Origin: Celerinatantimonas sp046054195 | GTDB lineage: Bacteria; Pseudomonadota; Gammaproteobacteria; Enterobacterales; Celerinatantimonadaceae | Direction: 5' to 3' | Assembly (NCBI RefSeq): GCF_046054195.1 | Contig: NZ_JBEQCS010000006.1 | Coordinates: 62,001 to 126,000 of the forward strand | DNA: 64,000 bases | In this document: in pieces, positions 7,976 through 15,696 of the stretch | Layout of the letters: every line of letters begins with the position of its first letter | Position numbering within the stretch: the stretch's first letter is position 1 | The notes under the pieces: generated by a model | The model's database searches: none | What the model saw: the letters and a program-made list of their open reading frames with translations, nothing else | What the model was told of the DNA's origin: nothing | Position numbers and translations under genes: made by a program

Positions 7976-9431
7976 TCGGAGTCTCTTTCGATTGGGAAGA
8001 TTGAAGGTTATGTTTAGGGTCGGCGGTACTGACAATGCCAGCAGCATCCATCGCTTCGCGCTCGGCCGCAATTTCACGGCGCGTGGCAAGCGGGTCAATG
8101 TTGCGCTCACGCTGATAGTTCGACAGGCTTTGCAACCCGAGCCGCGAGCCTTTTTCAATACCAATCATCTCTTTGGATGGGTCAATCCACGGCATCACTG
8201 GCGCTTGATAAATCGCGGCCAGCGCGGTGCGCGGGTCCACATCTTTAGGCAGTCTCACATTGCCATTGAGCAGTGCCACCTCTAACGCCATGCGATATTG
8301 CGGACGTGTCCAGCGGGTCACAAATTGGCGCTGTAATACCCGATAGCGCGAAAAACTATCAACCAGTTCTTGGCGCTGCGATGAATAACTGCCATCGTAG
8401 TTACGCGTCATGCTGGAGTAATTCACCATTGCCCCACTGGCCGTGGCTTTTAATTGCGCCGTTCGAAATGGATTACTCATCGCCTCTGAGCGGTTGCTTT
8501 CGACAATCCCCGCATCTTCACCCGGTGCCAGTTCAAAACTATTGCCCATGCCAAGGAACATATCCCCGCCACGTTCAATCTCGTTTTCACTGATGCTTTT
8601 ATCGCGCTTGATGTAATAGGCGAATCGGCTGGCGATCTGCGCACTGATGCGCTCGCTTTGGTCGTAATCTTCCAAATCGGCAATCAGGTCTAACACCCCA
8701 TGCAGCAGCGACACACCACGGTTCTGATGAATGCGCCGCACAAATTTAAGATGCCCACAAAAGCGCGCCGCCACTTGAATCGTGTCAATACTGCCCGGTG
8801 CTTTGCGCAGCAAAATTGCTTGCATCTGCCCCAGAGCGTTGCGCTGAATGCCTTCATAAAAGCGATGCTCTAAATCGTTCTCATGCGGTACCCAGTCTGG
8901 CTCAAATGGCTGAACACCAAACGGGGTTTCGCCAGGATAATCCAGTTGTGGATGTTGGCCCATGTAATAGCGGGCGAACACTTCACCATCACGCAGCCAA
9001 GTGCGACACGATAACAACTCCGTTTCAGCGCGGGAAAACTCCCCATCAATATTCTGCGCCAGCGAAAACTCAGCAAACCAATCGCTAATTATTCGCGCCG
9101 CTTCGGTGTGAATATGCCCATCCCGATCCAACGGCTGCGGCTCCACACGAATGCCATCCGGCCCCACAATATTGGTGGTCAGCTCATCCAGGATACTAAT
9201 CACGGTCGGGTTGTTTTCATCCCCATCGCGAGCGCGTTGATAAATGGCCCGAGCGCCCCAGTTCACTTGGTTCGCGGTACCTGTTGATTTACGGCGTTTC
9301 TTCTTGGTTTTCGGGTCAGCGGGTAAGGCCGCTAAATAACGGTTTAACAGTTGCCTATCATGCACTCGCCGCAGTGCGGTCGTGGGGCTAAACACCCCAA
9401 TCATCCGATCGGTTAAATGCAGTTTACTCAA
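7962..9431 (-). CDS. Phage portal protein, lambda gpB family
   Basis: The likely start is a TTG at 9431, with GGAG 8-9 nt upstream, overlapping the gpW-like gene by 8 nt; an in-frame ATG lies at 9470. The product of about 489 residues follows the lambda portal pattern: RARDGDENNPTVISILDELTTNIVGPDG near the start, SCRTWLRDGEVFARYY, QPFEPDWVPHENDL, then VSLLHGVLDLIADLEDYDQSE and a C-terminal YSSMTRNYDGSYSSQRQ block. It forms the dodecameric DNA channel at the capsid vertex and docks the terminase. Confidence 0.92.
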   Translation of the reverse strand: MSKLHLTDRMIGVFSPTTALRRVHDRQLLNRYLAALPADPKTKKKRRKSTGTANQVNWGARAIYQRARDGDENNPTVISILDELTTNIVGPDGIRVEPQPLDRDGHIHTEAARIISDWFAEFSLAQNIDGEFSRAETELLSCRTWLRDGEVFARYYMGQHPQLDYPGETPFGVQPFEPDWVPHENDLEHRFYEGIQRNALGQMQAILLRKAPGSIDTIQVAARFCGHLKFVRRIHQNRGVSLLHGVLDLIADLEDYDQSERISAQIASRFAYYIKRDKSISENEIERGGDMFLGMGNSFELAPGEDAGIVESNRSEAMSNPFRTAQLKATASGAMVNYSSMTRNYDGSYSSQRQELVDSFSRYRVLQRQFVTRWTRPQYRMALEVALLNGNVRLPKDVDPRTALAAIYQAPVMPWIDPSKEMIGIEKGSRLGLQSLSNYQRERNIDPLATRREIAAEREAMDAAGIVSTADPKHNLQSSQSKETPNDSD

Positions 9432-9621
9432 GGTAATTTCTCCGGATCGTGCCGTTTTTCTCGGCCGCAATCAGCCGCTGCAGACGTTCAATCTCTTTAC
9501 GGATGGTGGCAAGACTCGCCAAAGTGAGTGTTTCACCTTCGGCGGTGGTCACTTCCTGCTGAAGCAACACTCGTTGCTCTGCGTCCAAATAGCGTTGCAG
9601 CCGTTGTTCATTTAGCGTCAT
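9424..9621 (-). CDS. gpW-like head-tail joining protein
   Basis: A 65-residue protein (MTLNEQRLQRYLDAEQRVLL ... EIERLQRLIAA) of the size and heptad-like helix pattern of lambda gpW. The lambda gene order terminase A-W-portal B is kept exactly. The ATG overlaps the terminase stop by 4 nt. gpW plugs the portal and creates the binding site for tail connector proteins. Confidence 0.8.
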   Translation of the reverse strand: MTLNEQRLQRYLDAEQRVLLQQEVTTAEGETLTLASLATIRKEIERLQRLIAAEKNGTIRRNYLE

Positions 9622-11732
9622 TCGAAAATACTCCGGGCGTGGCGATAGCGCGGTTGGCGTTTGCGCTCAAATTTCGGGGTTTGGTCGGCATCAATCACAT
9701 TGCTATTGAGCTGCCAGTCAGCCGCCCAACTCGGCGGATTCTGCCAATTGATATCCTCACCGCCTTTGTAAAACATCGCGGCTTCGGCATACGCACACAG
9801 GTCAAACGACTCATTGCGAACGTGATCCGGCTTTTGCCAATTGCCCTGATCATCAATGTACTCAGCGGTGAGTTCATCAAACCAATCACGCTCACACCAA
9901 CCAGGCAAATGAAAATACCGCGCCCCAAACTCTTCGCGGGAGTAGCTCGCCACCACACGGTTTTTCAGTCGATTGGTATGCAGCAAGAGCAATGGGATCT
10001 CACCGTGCGCCAGCTTCGAGCGTTTATCGGGGAAACTTTCTTTTACGAGCGTGTCTTGATTGTTGCTGGCACCTTTGACTAACCGGAATAGATGGTTAAG
10101 CCCCTGCGGTTTAAGGCGGTTATAAAACTGATAAGCTTGGTCAGTAACAGAAGTATCTTTTTGCACCCCGGTTTGCAGCGCGCCCGAACCACCGGAGTCA
10201 CACAGCGTGATCAACGGTTTCATCACTCGGCCCGAAGCATCGGCTAGCGGATAAGTCTTTTTAATCACCCGCTCAATCAAGAGATCCCAATCTTCACCAT
10301 ACACAGCAGGATTCACACGGTCGCCATTGCGATGTGGATTCTCCCGGACTTCAAAACGGTCAATCACCCAACGTTGTAACCCTTCGCCAAACACCTGCGC
10401 CTGCACGACAAATCGCGGATTGCGTTTGCCGCCCTGCACATCAATGGTCATGATTAAAAAGCGCCCACCTTGGGGCACAATGCCGCGCTCATAGCCGCCA
10501 GCGCGAGCCATCAACTGATGCGCGCCAATCTCTTGACCGTGGGTTTGCAGCACATAAGGGCGGCCCATATTCACGTTAATGAATGACTTCAGCGCCTCTT
10601 CATCACCGGCACTTTCAAATTGCTCCTGGGCATTTAAATAGCGATACACCAGATTTTCCCAACTGGCGAACGCGGCCACCACGCCTTCAAACCAAAATGT
10701 GGCCCACTTCGATTCGCGGATGAGGTGTTCGTCTTGCACCTCATAGCCATATGGGTCAATCGCCCCTTCGCGAAACCAACGGCCATCGAGATTTAAATCA
10801 TATTTCTGGTTTTCATCGATCAAATACTCACAGCGTGGGCACTTCACCCGAGCCGTTTTAGCCGCCGCGACTGGGTCATCTAAATCATCCCAATCAAGTG
10901 TTTCTAAGCCGGGAATAAACCACGCGCCACAATCGGGACATTGCCAATAAAAGCGCCGCCGATCACCCTGATTGTAAAGCTGCATAATGCCGCCACAGGG
11001 CTGGGCTTCGTGGGGTGATAACTGCTCGTCAGGTTTCGGCTGGCGTACCACCCGCCCCGGCGAACTTTCTGCCATGGCCATGCCGCTACTTTTGGCGTTC
11101 TGCACACGCATCAACATCAACTGAAATTTGTTGCCCTCTTCCCCCACTGAATCATCGCTGCGGTCATAGTCTGTGCAGCCCACATAACGATAGGTTGAAG
11201 CCGAAAGCGAGGTTTCCGTGGCACTATCGAGCTTTAAATGCATGCCGTTTTTAAACAGCTTGGAAGTAATGTTGTCGTTAGATTTACGAGCACTGCGCAA
11301 AGCTGCGATTGTTTTAGTTTTGGCAAAGCAGCGCTCTAAATCGATTTTGCTCATATCAGCGGCTTTGGTTTTGGTGCTGTAAATCAGCAGCATATCGCCC
11401 GGCTTTTCGGTAATCGCATAATGCAGCCAGCCTTCCACCATCGCTTTGGTTTTCCCGCTACGCGCAGGCCCCACCACGATCACCGCCTCATAAATCCGCC
11501 GCGCTAAAGCATCCATCGGCTCGCGCATGTATGGCGTTTGCGAGCTCATAAACTTGGTGACATCCGTGCCGTTCGAGATCCACAAATGTTCATCCGCCGA
11601 TTCACTTGGCGTTAAATAAGACGGCTTACACAAATAAGCCAAACTACGCCGAATTTCGGCCGCATCCGCGAACTTCACCAAACGCGGATCAAAATGATAG
11701 TGATGTCGCGGGCCCGTATATTTTTTCATCAT
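9618..11732 (-). CDS. Terminase large subunit, lambda gpA family
   Basis: A 704-residue packaging motor. The ATPase Walker A segment VVGPARSGKTKAMVEG is near residue 93. A zinc-binding CPDCGAWF...CPRCEY region follows, with features of the gpA nuclease domain (IMTIDVQGG, where the Asp is a likely metal ligand; LCDSGGSG). It cuts concatemeric DNA and drives it into the prohead with the small subunit encoded upstream. The start codon overlaps the small-subunit stop (ATGATGA). lambda gpA is 641 residues, so this is a normal-length homologue. Confidence 0.93.
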   Translation of the reverse strand: MMKKYTGPRHHYHFDPRLVKFADAAEIRRSLAYLCKPSYLTPSESADEHLWISNGTDVTKFMSSQTPYMREPMDALARRIYEAVIVVGPARSGKTKAMVEGWLHYAITEKPGDMLLIYSTKTKAADMSKIDLERCFAKTKTIAALRSARKSNDNITSKLFKNGMHLKLDSATETSLSASTYRYVGCTDYDRSDDSVGEEGNKFQLMLMRVQNAKSSGMAMAESSPGRVVRQPKPDEQLSPHEAQPCGGIMQLYNQGDRRRFYWQCPDCGAWFIPGLETLDWDDLDDPVAAAKTARVKCPRCEYLIDENQKYDLNLDGRWFREGAIDPYGYEVQDEHLIRESKWATFWFEGVVAAFASWENLVYRYLNAQEQFESAGDEEALKSFINVNMGRPYVLQTHGQEIGAHQLMARAGGYERGIVPQGGRFLIMTIDVQGGKRNPRFVVQAQVFGEGLQRWVIDRFEVRENPHRNGDRVNPAVYGEDWDLLIERVIKKTYPLADASGRVMKPLITLCDSGGSGALQTGVQKDTSVTDQAYQFYNRLKPQGLNHLFRLVKGASNNQDTLVKESFPDKRSKLAHGEIPLLLLHTNRLKNRVVASYSREEFGARYFHLPGWCERDWFDELTAEYIDDQGNWQKPDHVRNESFDLCAYAEAAMFYKGGEDINWQNPPSWAADWQLNSNVIDADQTPKFERKRQPRYRHARSIFE

Positions 11733-12199
11733 TCCACCATCGCTTCGCTCACGCCTTCCAAATCCAGCCGCAGCAGTTTTTCCAATGCTTCTAACTGCCG
11801 TGGCGAGGCATTGGGAATGGTTGATTCGATGCGGGTGATCACGTTATCTGCAAACCCCTTAATACCCGCGATACTGGTTGCCATCTCTTGTTCAAAATCA
11901 TCACGCGCAATCAGCTCTTGCGTATCTTTGGCAAGGGAGACTTTTTCGCGCTCAGATTGCATAAAAGCGCGCAGCTCAGCGGCAGTTTTAAAGCCCATCA
12001 AATCAGGCGCATCCGTTTGCTTTTGTGGGCGCTGACAAATCCACGGGGCCACTTGCACCAAGTCATACAGCGGCGCGTTCTTCGGCCCGGTGGCAACCGG
12101 TTCAATGCCCGCAGCTTTTAACCGCTTGCGAATAGTGGCGCGGTTTAAGCCAAACGCCTCTAATTCAGATAAATTCCAGAGTCGCTTTGCATCGTTCAT
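11729..12199 (-). CDS. Terminase small subunit, DUF1441/Nu1-like
   Basis: The open frame begins at 12289, but the ATG at 12199 (MNDAKRLWNLSELEAFGLNR) has a clear AGAGGA ribosome-binding site, giving 156 residues. The N-terminal helix-turn-helix (LSELEAFGLNRATIRKRLKAAGIEP) and the helical C-terminal region match the DUF1441 group of small terminases. It would recognise the packaging site, probably in the DNA just upstream, and bring the large subunit to it. Confidence 0.75.
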   Translation of the reverse strand: MNDAKRLWNLSELEAFGLNRATIRKRLKAAGIEPVATGPKNAPLYDLVQVAPWICQRPQKQTDAPDLMGFKTAAELRAFMQSEREKVSLAKDTQELIARDDFEQEMATSIAGIKGFADNVITRIESTIPNASPRQLEALEKLLRLDLEGVSEAMVE

Positions 12200-12376
12200 A
12201 ACGTCCTCTATATCGAAGCGGTCTCTCCAGCTGTCACGCCTTTGTTGCCACTGGCTGACGTTGCCAGCATGTCTTTGATTGGCAATCACCTTTTTGATTA
12301 CGCATGATGCGCTAGCGCTTTAAGGAAAAGCGATCACGGCTAACACCACGGTACAGGGAGGCTCGGCCCCGGCAGG
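12200..12376. other. Gap between lysis and packaging genes; candidate packaging (cos) region
   Basis: No gene is seen here. In lambda-type phages the cos site lies just before the small terminase gene. The interval holds a 10-bp palindrome GCGCTAGCGC at 12309-12318 and a GC-rich block near 12355-12380. Nothing proves which bases are cut. Confidence 0.3.
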
Positions 12377-12754
12377 TCACTGAGACACAGGATTGATAGG
12401 TAGGGCAGCCAAACGGTTAACGCGAGACGACTCGCCAGATTGGATAGGGTTTGCTGCCCCGAAACGTTTCAGACACACCCCAAATTGTTCGGGTGTATCC
12501 GCTTGTAAATAGCACTCACGCAGCACCTCAATTTGAAACTGGCACTGCGCAAAAGCCGCCAACCAAACCGGATCACGCAAAACAGCGTCCCCATAGGTTT
12601 TAGGCGGTGCAAAATAGGGTTGCTCGCATGGCACCAATAAGGCCGCGGGCGGTTTGAGATAATTAGTTTTGTACTGGGTGACGAGCTCGGTTCGGGTGCG
12701 TGTAGTACAACCAATGAGCAGCCCCAGGAATAACACGCTGAGTACAATCTTCAT
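12377..12754 (-). CDS. Rz1-like outer-membrane spanin lipoprotein
   Basis: The product (125 residues from the ATG at 12754) begins MKIVLSVLFLGLLIGCTT, a signal peptide with a lipobox ending at Cys16. The gene starts inside the Rz gene in a different frame, the hallmark of nested Rz/Rz1 spanin pairs. The mature part has several Pro (KPPAALLVPCEQPYFAPPKT). The C-terminus is longer than in typical Rz1. With Rz it would fuse inner and outer membranes at the last step of lysis. Confidence 0.8.
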   Translation of the reverse strand: MKIVLSVLFLGLLIGCTTRTRTELVTQYKTNYLKPPAALLVPCEQPYFAPPKTYGDAVLRDPVWLAAFAQCQFQIEVLRECYLQADTPEQFGVCLKRFGAANPIQSGESSRVNRLAALPINPVSQ

Positions 12755-13067
12755 GAGCAAGGGCCTTGTGAATCGTGGCTTGCGCCTGTTTGGCGACCGT
12801 TCGCCAGTGGCTGCGTTGTGTTGCCATTTGAGTAGCGGCGAGCCGTTCTTGATTAGCCGCTAAACGCAGCGTTCGCACCGTAGCTTGCATCGCCGCATTG
12901 GTATTTAACAGCTGAATTTCACGCTGTCCGGCAGCCCCTAATTGCTGGTTGACCGAGGACAAATCCCCACGCAATCGGTGGTTCTCAATTTTGAGATAAC
13001 CGACCACCACAACCACCAAGACAATGGCACCCATGCGCACCACACTGCTCAATTTAGGGATACCCAT
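12663..13067 (-). CDS. Rz-like inner-membrane spanin
   Basis: From the ATG at 13067 (GGAGA ribosome-binding site) the 134-residue product has one N-terminal transmembrane segment (MGAIVLVVVVVGYLKI). A long periplasmic coiled-coil follows (LRGDLSSVNQQLGAAGQREI, then Gln/Ala-rich helices). This is the Rz architecture. It overlaps the endolysin stop by 14 nt and contains the start of the Rz1-like gene. Confidence 0.8.
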   Translation of the reverse strand: MGIPKLSSVVRMGAIVLVVVVVGYLKIENHRLRGDLSSVNQQLGAAGQREIQLLNTNAAMQATVRTLRLAANQERLAATQMATQRSHWRTVAKQAQATIHKALAHEDCTQRVIPGAAHWLYYTHPNRARHPVQN

Positions 13068-13584
13068 GCAAACAAATCTCCCGTTCTTGCTGGCGCCGGC
13101 GCACAATGCCATAACACTGATTGGCTTGAATGCGACAGTCCTTGCCATTGACATACACCCAGCGCAGCAACTCATTGCAGGCCGCAGGGAAACGGCCCTG
13201 CTTCAAACGCTTTAAAAAGGTGGAATGGGCAAAGTTACCCGCGCCCAGGTTAAACACAAAATCCACCGCCATATCAAACTTAGGCCCCGGTGGCAGGCTT
13301 ACTTGCTGATTCACCACCTGCTCGGCCTGTTGGATATCCGATTGAAACCACTTGGCCACCTGAGCAGTATTGGCCGTTTTCTTGGCTGACACATGGGCAT
13401 GACCAATGCCATTGGTCCACACCCCGGCACTGCATTGATACGGATGCACCCGGCACTGTTCTTGCCCTGCAATAAAGGCAAGCCCCTGCGCGCTGGTTTT
13501 AAGCGATACATCCATACCTGTGCTTGAGAGATACCCCAAAACCGCCACAATCGCGCAGCTGCCAGCCGTGAGTTTTTTACTCAT
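13054..13584 (-). CDS. SAR-type endolysin (GH24 lysozyme)
   Basis: The ATG at 13584 has GGAG 8 nt upstream (176 residues). The weakly hydrophobic Gly/Ala/Ser-rich N-terminus (LTAGSCAIVAVLGYLSS) looks like a signal-anchor-release domain. The lysozyme core shows the E-x8-[D/C]-x5-T arrangement as E42, C51 and T57 (EQCRVHPYQCSAGVWTNGIG), followed by FVFNLGAGNFAHSTFLKRL and a C-terminal GIVRRRQQEREIC. It cleaves peptidoglycan. Release from the membrane is probably triggered when the holin depolarises it. A Cys stands at the usual Asp position, and other Cys residues could give disulfide control. Confidence 0.88.
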   Translation of the reverse strand: MSKKLTAGSCAIVAVLGYLSSTGMDVSLKTSAQGLAFIAGQEQCRVHPYQCSAGVWTNGIGHAHVSAKKTANTAQVAKWFQSDIQQAEQVVNQQVSLPPGPKFDMAVDFVFNLGAGNFAHSTFLKRLKQGRFPAACNELLRWVYVNGKDCRIQANQCYGIVRRRQQEREICLHGYP

Positions 13585-13771
13585 CGGTGCGCTCCGCTTC
13601 ATCGGCTTTGAGTTCGTAGGTTTTGCGTTTGTAATACCAGTTAATCACGGTGGTGATAATTGTGGCCGCAATGGCAATCAAAATGGACAGCTTATTCAAA
13701 TCAATCGAGCCAAAGAAGCCAGAGGTAACCGCCATGACATAGGCGATCAAACTGTGAATTTTCTCTTTCAT
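13577..13771 (-). CDS. Phage holin (two-TM, class II-like)
   Basis: From the ATG at 13771 (MKEKIHSLIAYVMAVTSG) the 64-residue protein has two hydrophobic segments (IAYVMAVTSGFFG and LSILIAIAATIITTVINWYY) and a charged C-terminal tail (KRKTYELKADEAERTDE). Size, topology and place just before a SAR endolysin fit a pinholin-like class II holin that times lysis. It overlaps the endolysin start by 8 nt. Confidence 0.8.
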   Translation of the reverse strand: MKEKIHSLIAYVMAVTSGFFGSIDLNKLSILIAIAATIITTVINWYYKRKTYELKADEAERTDE

Positions 13772-13784
13772 GGCGGCTATCAGG

Positions 13785-13812
13785 CATAAAAAAGCCACGC
13801 AGAACGTGGCTT
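13785..13812 (-). terminator. Rho-independent terminator upstream of lysis genes
   Basis: On the minus strand AAGCCACG, loop TTCTG, CGTGGCTT and a T run. It lies 14-40 nt before the holin start and would stop leftward transcription unless antiterminated, as lambda tR' does. Confidence 0.75.
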
Positions 13813-13852
13813 AAAGACTAAGGATGGATAAAAAATAAAGGGACAGAAACGC

Positions 13853-13878
13853 AAAAACCCCGCCATAGGCGAGGTTTT
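13853..13878 (-). terminator. Second Rho-independent terminator upstream of lysis genes
   Basis: On the minus strand ACCTCGCC, loop TAT, GGCGGGGT and TTTT. With the hairpin 40 bp further on it forms a double terminator between the accessory Fic cassette and the holin. Confidence 0.7.
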
Positions 13879-13944
13879 ACATCGTGGAAATTATGCGGCG
13901 TTGGGTGGTGGTTGTCAATATTCAATATATAAATGATAAAGTTA

Positions 13945-13973
13945 TTGTCTTATATTGTTCTATAGGATAATAC
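13945..13973 (+). promoter_or_regulatory. Likely promoter of the YafN-like/Fic operon
   Basis: TTGTCT, 17-bp spacer, TAATAC, in an AT-rich stretch 28 bp upstream of the first gene of the cassette. A short inverted repeat (ATACT...AGTAT) follows the -10 and could be a binding site for autoregulation, as is usual for antitoxins. Confidence 0.5.
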
Positions 13974-14001
13974 TCAGAAAGTATGTAGACCGTATAAGTT
14001 T

Positions 14002-14286
14002 ATGAAATCATTCACAGATCAATATACTAAAAAAGTTATTTCTATCATGGAATTGCGTAGAAATCCTTCTCAGTATTTTTCAGAAGAGCCAATAGCTATC
14101 ACATCTCATAATAAGCTCATTGGTTACACTTTAGGGAAAGAACAATTTGAGTACATTATGAGCCTAATAACAACGTTCTCTAGTCAATTTGACCTCAGCA
14201 GAAAAAGGCTAGACGAGATTGCCCAAAAGAACGCGGGTATACTAGGACAAGCCAACCTCAATGATTTAGGTGATTTTCAAGATTGA
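14002..14286 (+). CDS. YafN-like (Phd/YefM-type) antitoxin
   Basis: A 94-residue protein. The start VISIMELRRNPSQYF, then PIAITSHNKLIGYTLGKEQFEYIM and a helical RKRLDEIAQ, matches the YafN antitoxin layout: an N-terminal DNA-binding Phd fold and a C-terminal toxin-binding tail. It lies directly before the Fic gene with a TGATG junction (stop 14284-14286, ATG 14286), so the two are co-translated. YafN normally pairs with the YafO RNase, whereas Phd-type antitoxins pair with Doc, a Fic-fold toxin; here the partner is a larger Fic protein. Base composition is AT-rich compared with the flanking phage genes. Confidence 0.75.
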   Translation: MKSFTDQYTKKVISIMELRRNPSQYFSEEPIAITSHNKLIGYTLGKEQFEYIMSLITTFSSQFDLSRKRLDEIAQKNAGILGQANLNDLGDFQD

Positions 14287-15302
14287 TGAATTTTCAAAGC
14301 CAAAATATTTCAGATATCGAATATATCGATAGTAAAATTATTCATATAAAAAAAACTCCAAATAAATCGGGTTATTGCAATATTTTTTGGAATAAAACGA
14401 GAGGAGAAATAATTATAGGAAAATCAAAGGTTCAATTACCTGTTCCATCGATTGCTCATCAACACAAATACTATAAATGTTATAGTGATATGTCTCGTAA
14501 CGAAATTCAAGTAGGCGATTCTGTTTGCTATATTTTTGCTAAAGAAATTCAACCACTTATCTGTGCCACAATAGTAGGTACGACCAAGCATCAAAATAAA
14601 CCATTTCTTCTATTACAGGCCAATCATCCTGAAGCACCTGTTCAAAAAACATGGGCCAGATACGATAAAAATAGATTTATTTTAATTGCAGATAACCACT
14701 GTAATGATATTGATTACAGACATTTGGCTGCTTCAAATCTTGTATATGCAAGATATGCAGATGAACTAGAATCAATAGAACAATACTACGCTATGATTCG
14801 CTCAACTCGATACATACTAAAATTACTCCAACAATCAAATACAGTATTTGGTCGAAACGCTTTATCACAATGCCACCATACTCTATTTGATGGAATTTAC
14901 AGCTGGGCAGGACAATACAGAAAAGAAGAGGTTGTTGTAACCAATAGGAATTTTCCGACAATGCACCCATCTGATTTATCTAAAGCGATGGAGGAGTTTA
15001 GTGATGCTTTCGCCTCTAGATATCTAAATCAAATCAGAAAAGATAAAACGCGGTTACTCCAGGCATTAGTTTTTGCACACCAACGATTAGCTTGGATTCA
15101 TCCGTTTTCTGATGGGAATGGGAGAGCTATAAGACTTTACTTAGAAGCGATAGCTAAAACACGTGGATTTACGTTCTCGCTATCTAAAGCTATCTCGACG
15201 AACAAACGCAAACATTACTACCACTACGCTGTTCGTCGAGCAATAAAAAACGATACGAAATACCTTAGGGGATTATTGTCAGCAGCTATAAGTGACAATT
15301 AG
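14286..15302 (+). CDS. Fic-domain protein with long N-terminal extension (probable toxin)
   Basis: The ATG at 14286 gives 338 residues; a TTG one codon earlier is less likely. The C-terminal half is a Fic domain: LFDGIYSWAGQYR near 201-212, HQRLAWIHPFSDGNGRAIRL around 265-284 with the full HPFxxGNGR active-site loop (His272, Arg280), so AMP- or phosphate-transfer activity is expected. Residues 1-140 match nothing I know. They include strand-rich stretches (CNIFWNKTRGEIIIGKSKVQ; LICATIVGTTKHQNKPFLLL) that could form a small barrel. No clear SxxxE(G/N) inhibitory motif is seen in this protein, so inhibition probably comes in trans. The gene is AT-rich and opposite to the phage late genes. Confidence 0.85.
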   Translation: MNFQSQNISDIEYIDSKIIHIKKTPNKSGYCNIFWNKTRGEIIIGKSKVQLPVPSIAHQHKYYKCYSDMSRNEIQVGDSVCYIFAKEIQPLICATIVGTTKHQNKPFLLLQANHPEAPVQKTWARYDKNRFILIADNHCNDIDYRHLAASNLVYARYADELESIEQYYAMIRSTRYILKLLQQSNTVFGRNALSQCHHTLFDGIYSWAGQYRKEEVVVTNRNFPTMHPSDLSKAMEEFSDAFASRYLNQIRKDKTRLLQALVFAHQRLAWIHPFSDGNGRAIRLYLEAIAKTRGFTFSLSKAISTNKRKHYYHYAVRRAIKNDTKYLRGLLSAAISDN

Positions 15303-15496
15303 ATAACTTTCTCCAATAAATTAATATTATGAGACATTTTCTTCCAATTAGTATCAGTAACAGTCGAACCTTCTATACTAAAAGATGTCCGCACATTTTC
15401 CATCACATCACGCCGCACATCAGCTTCTCTAACCTGTCTAAACTGAGGCGTTTTACTACCTTTTACTTCAATAGTAATATGGCGTTTATCACCCAT
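15299..15496 (-). CDS. Small protein with Fic-inhibitor-like SxxxEG motif (VbhA-like candidate antitoxin)
   Basis: From the ATG at 15496, preceded by a strong GGAGG, the product has 65 residues. Residues 31-43 read VMENVRTSFSIEG: S38-x3-E42-G43 fits the (S/T)xxxE(G/N) inhibitory helix of class I Fic antitoxins such as VbhA, and the context resembles the usual N-A-R-x-S-x-x-x-E-G helix. Its stop overlaps the fic stop by 4 nt in convergent orientation. It is therefore a second candidate antitoxin for the Fic protein. I infer this from the motif and location only; the N-terminal 25 residues (HITIEVKGSKTPQFRQV) are unrecognised. Confidence 0.55.
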   Translation of the reverse strand: MGDKRHITIEVKGSKTPQFRQVREADVRRDVMENVRTSFSIEGSTVTDTNWKKMSHNINLLEKVI

Positions 15497-15579
15497 AATA
15501 CAACCTCCAAAAATGAGTACCTTTATCGCCCTTGAACCGTTTAATCTAATAATATGTAGTTTCAACCAAGGGGCGCGAA

Positions 15580-15608
15580 ATTATACTAGATGTACAAAAT
15601 ATATGCAA
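15580..15608 (-). promoter_or_regulatory. Strong sigma-70-type promoter, leftward
   Basis: On the minus strand TTGCAT (15608-15603), 17-bp spacer, TATAAT (15585-15580). It would start about 75 nt before the small SxxxEG gene. Read-through would run antisense to fic and then meet the double terminator ahead of the holin, so it is also a candidate late promoter (pR'-like) served by the Q-like protein. Confidence 0.65.
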
Positions 15609-15696
15609 TAAATCTCTCGAGTGTTTAGGTATAGCATCAAAACGACTAACAATACAACTAATTTCATACTAAATATGGATTCAAATTAAGCCTTTT

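Noticed and set aside
7992..8593. Plus-strand frames opposite the portal gene
   Set aside because: They are shadows of the GC-biased portal coding strand with no phage-like content.
14283..14288. TTG at 14283 as start of the Fic gene
   Set aside because: The next codon is ATG and forms the expected TGATG coupling with the antitoxin stop.
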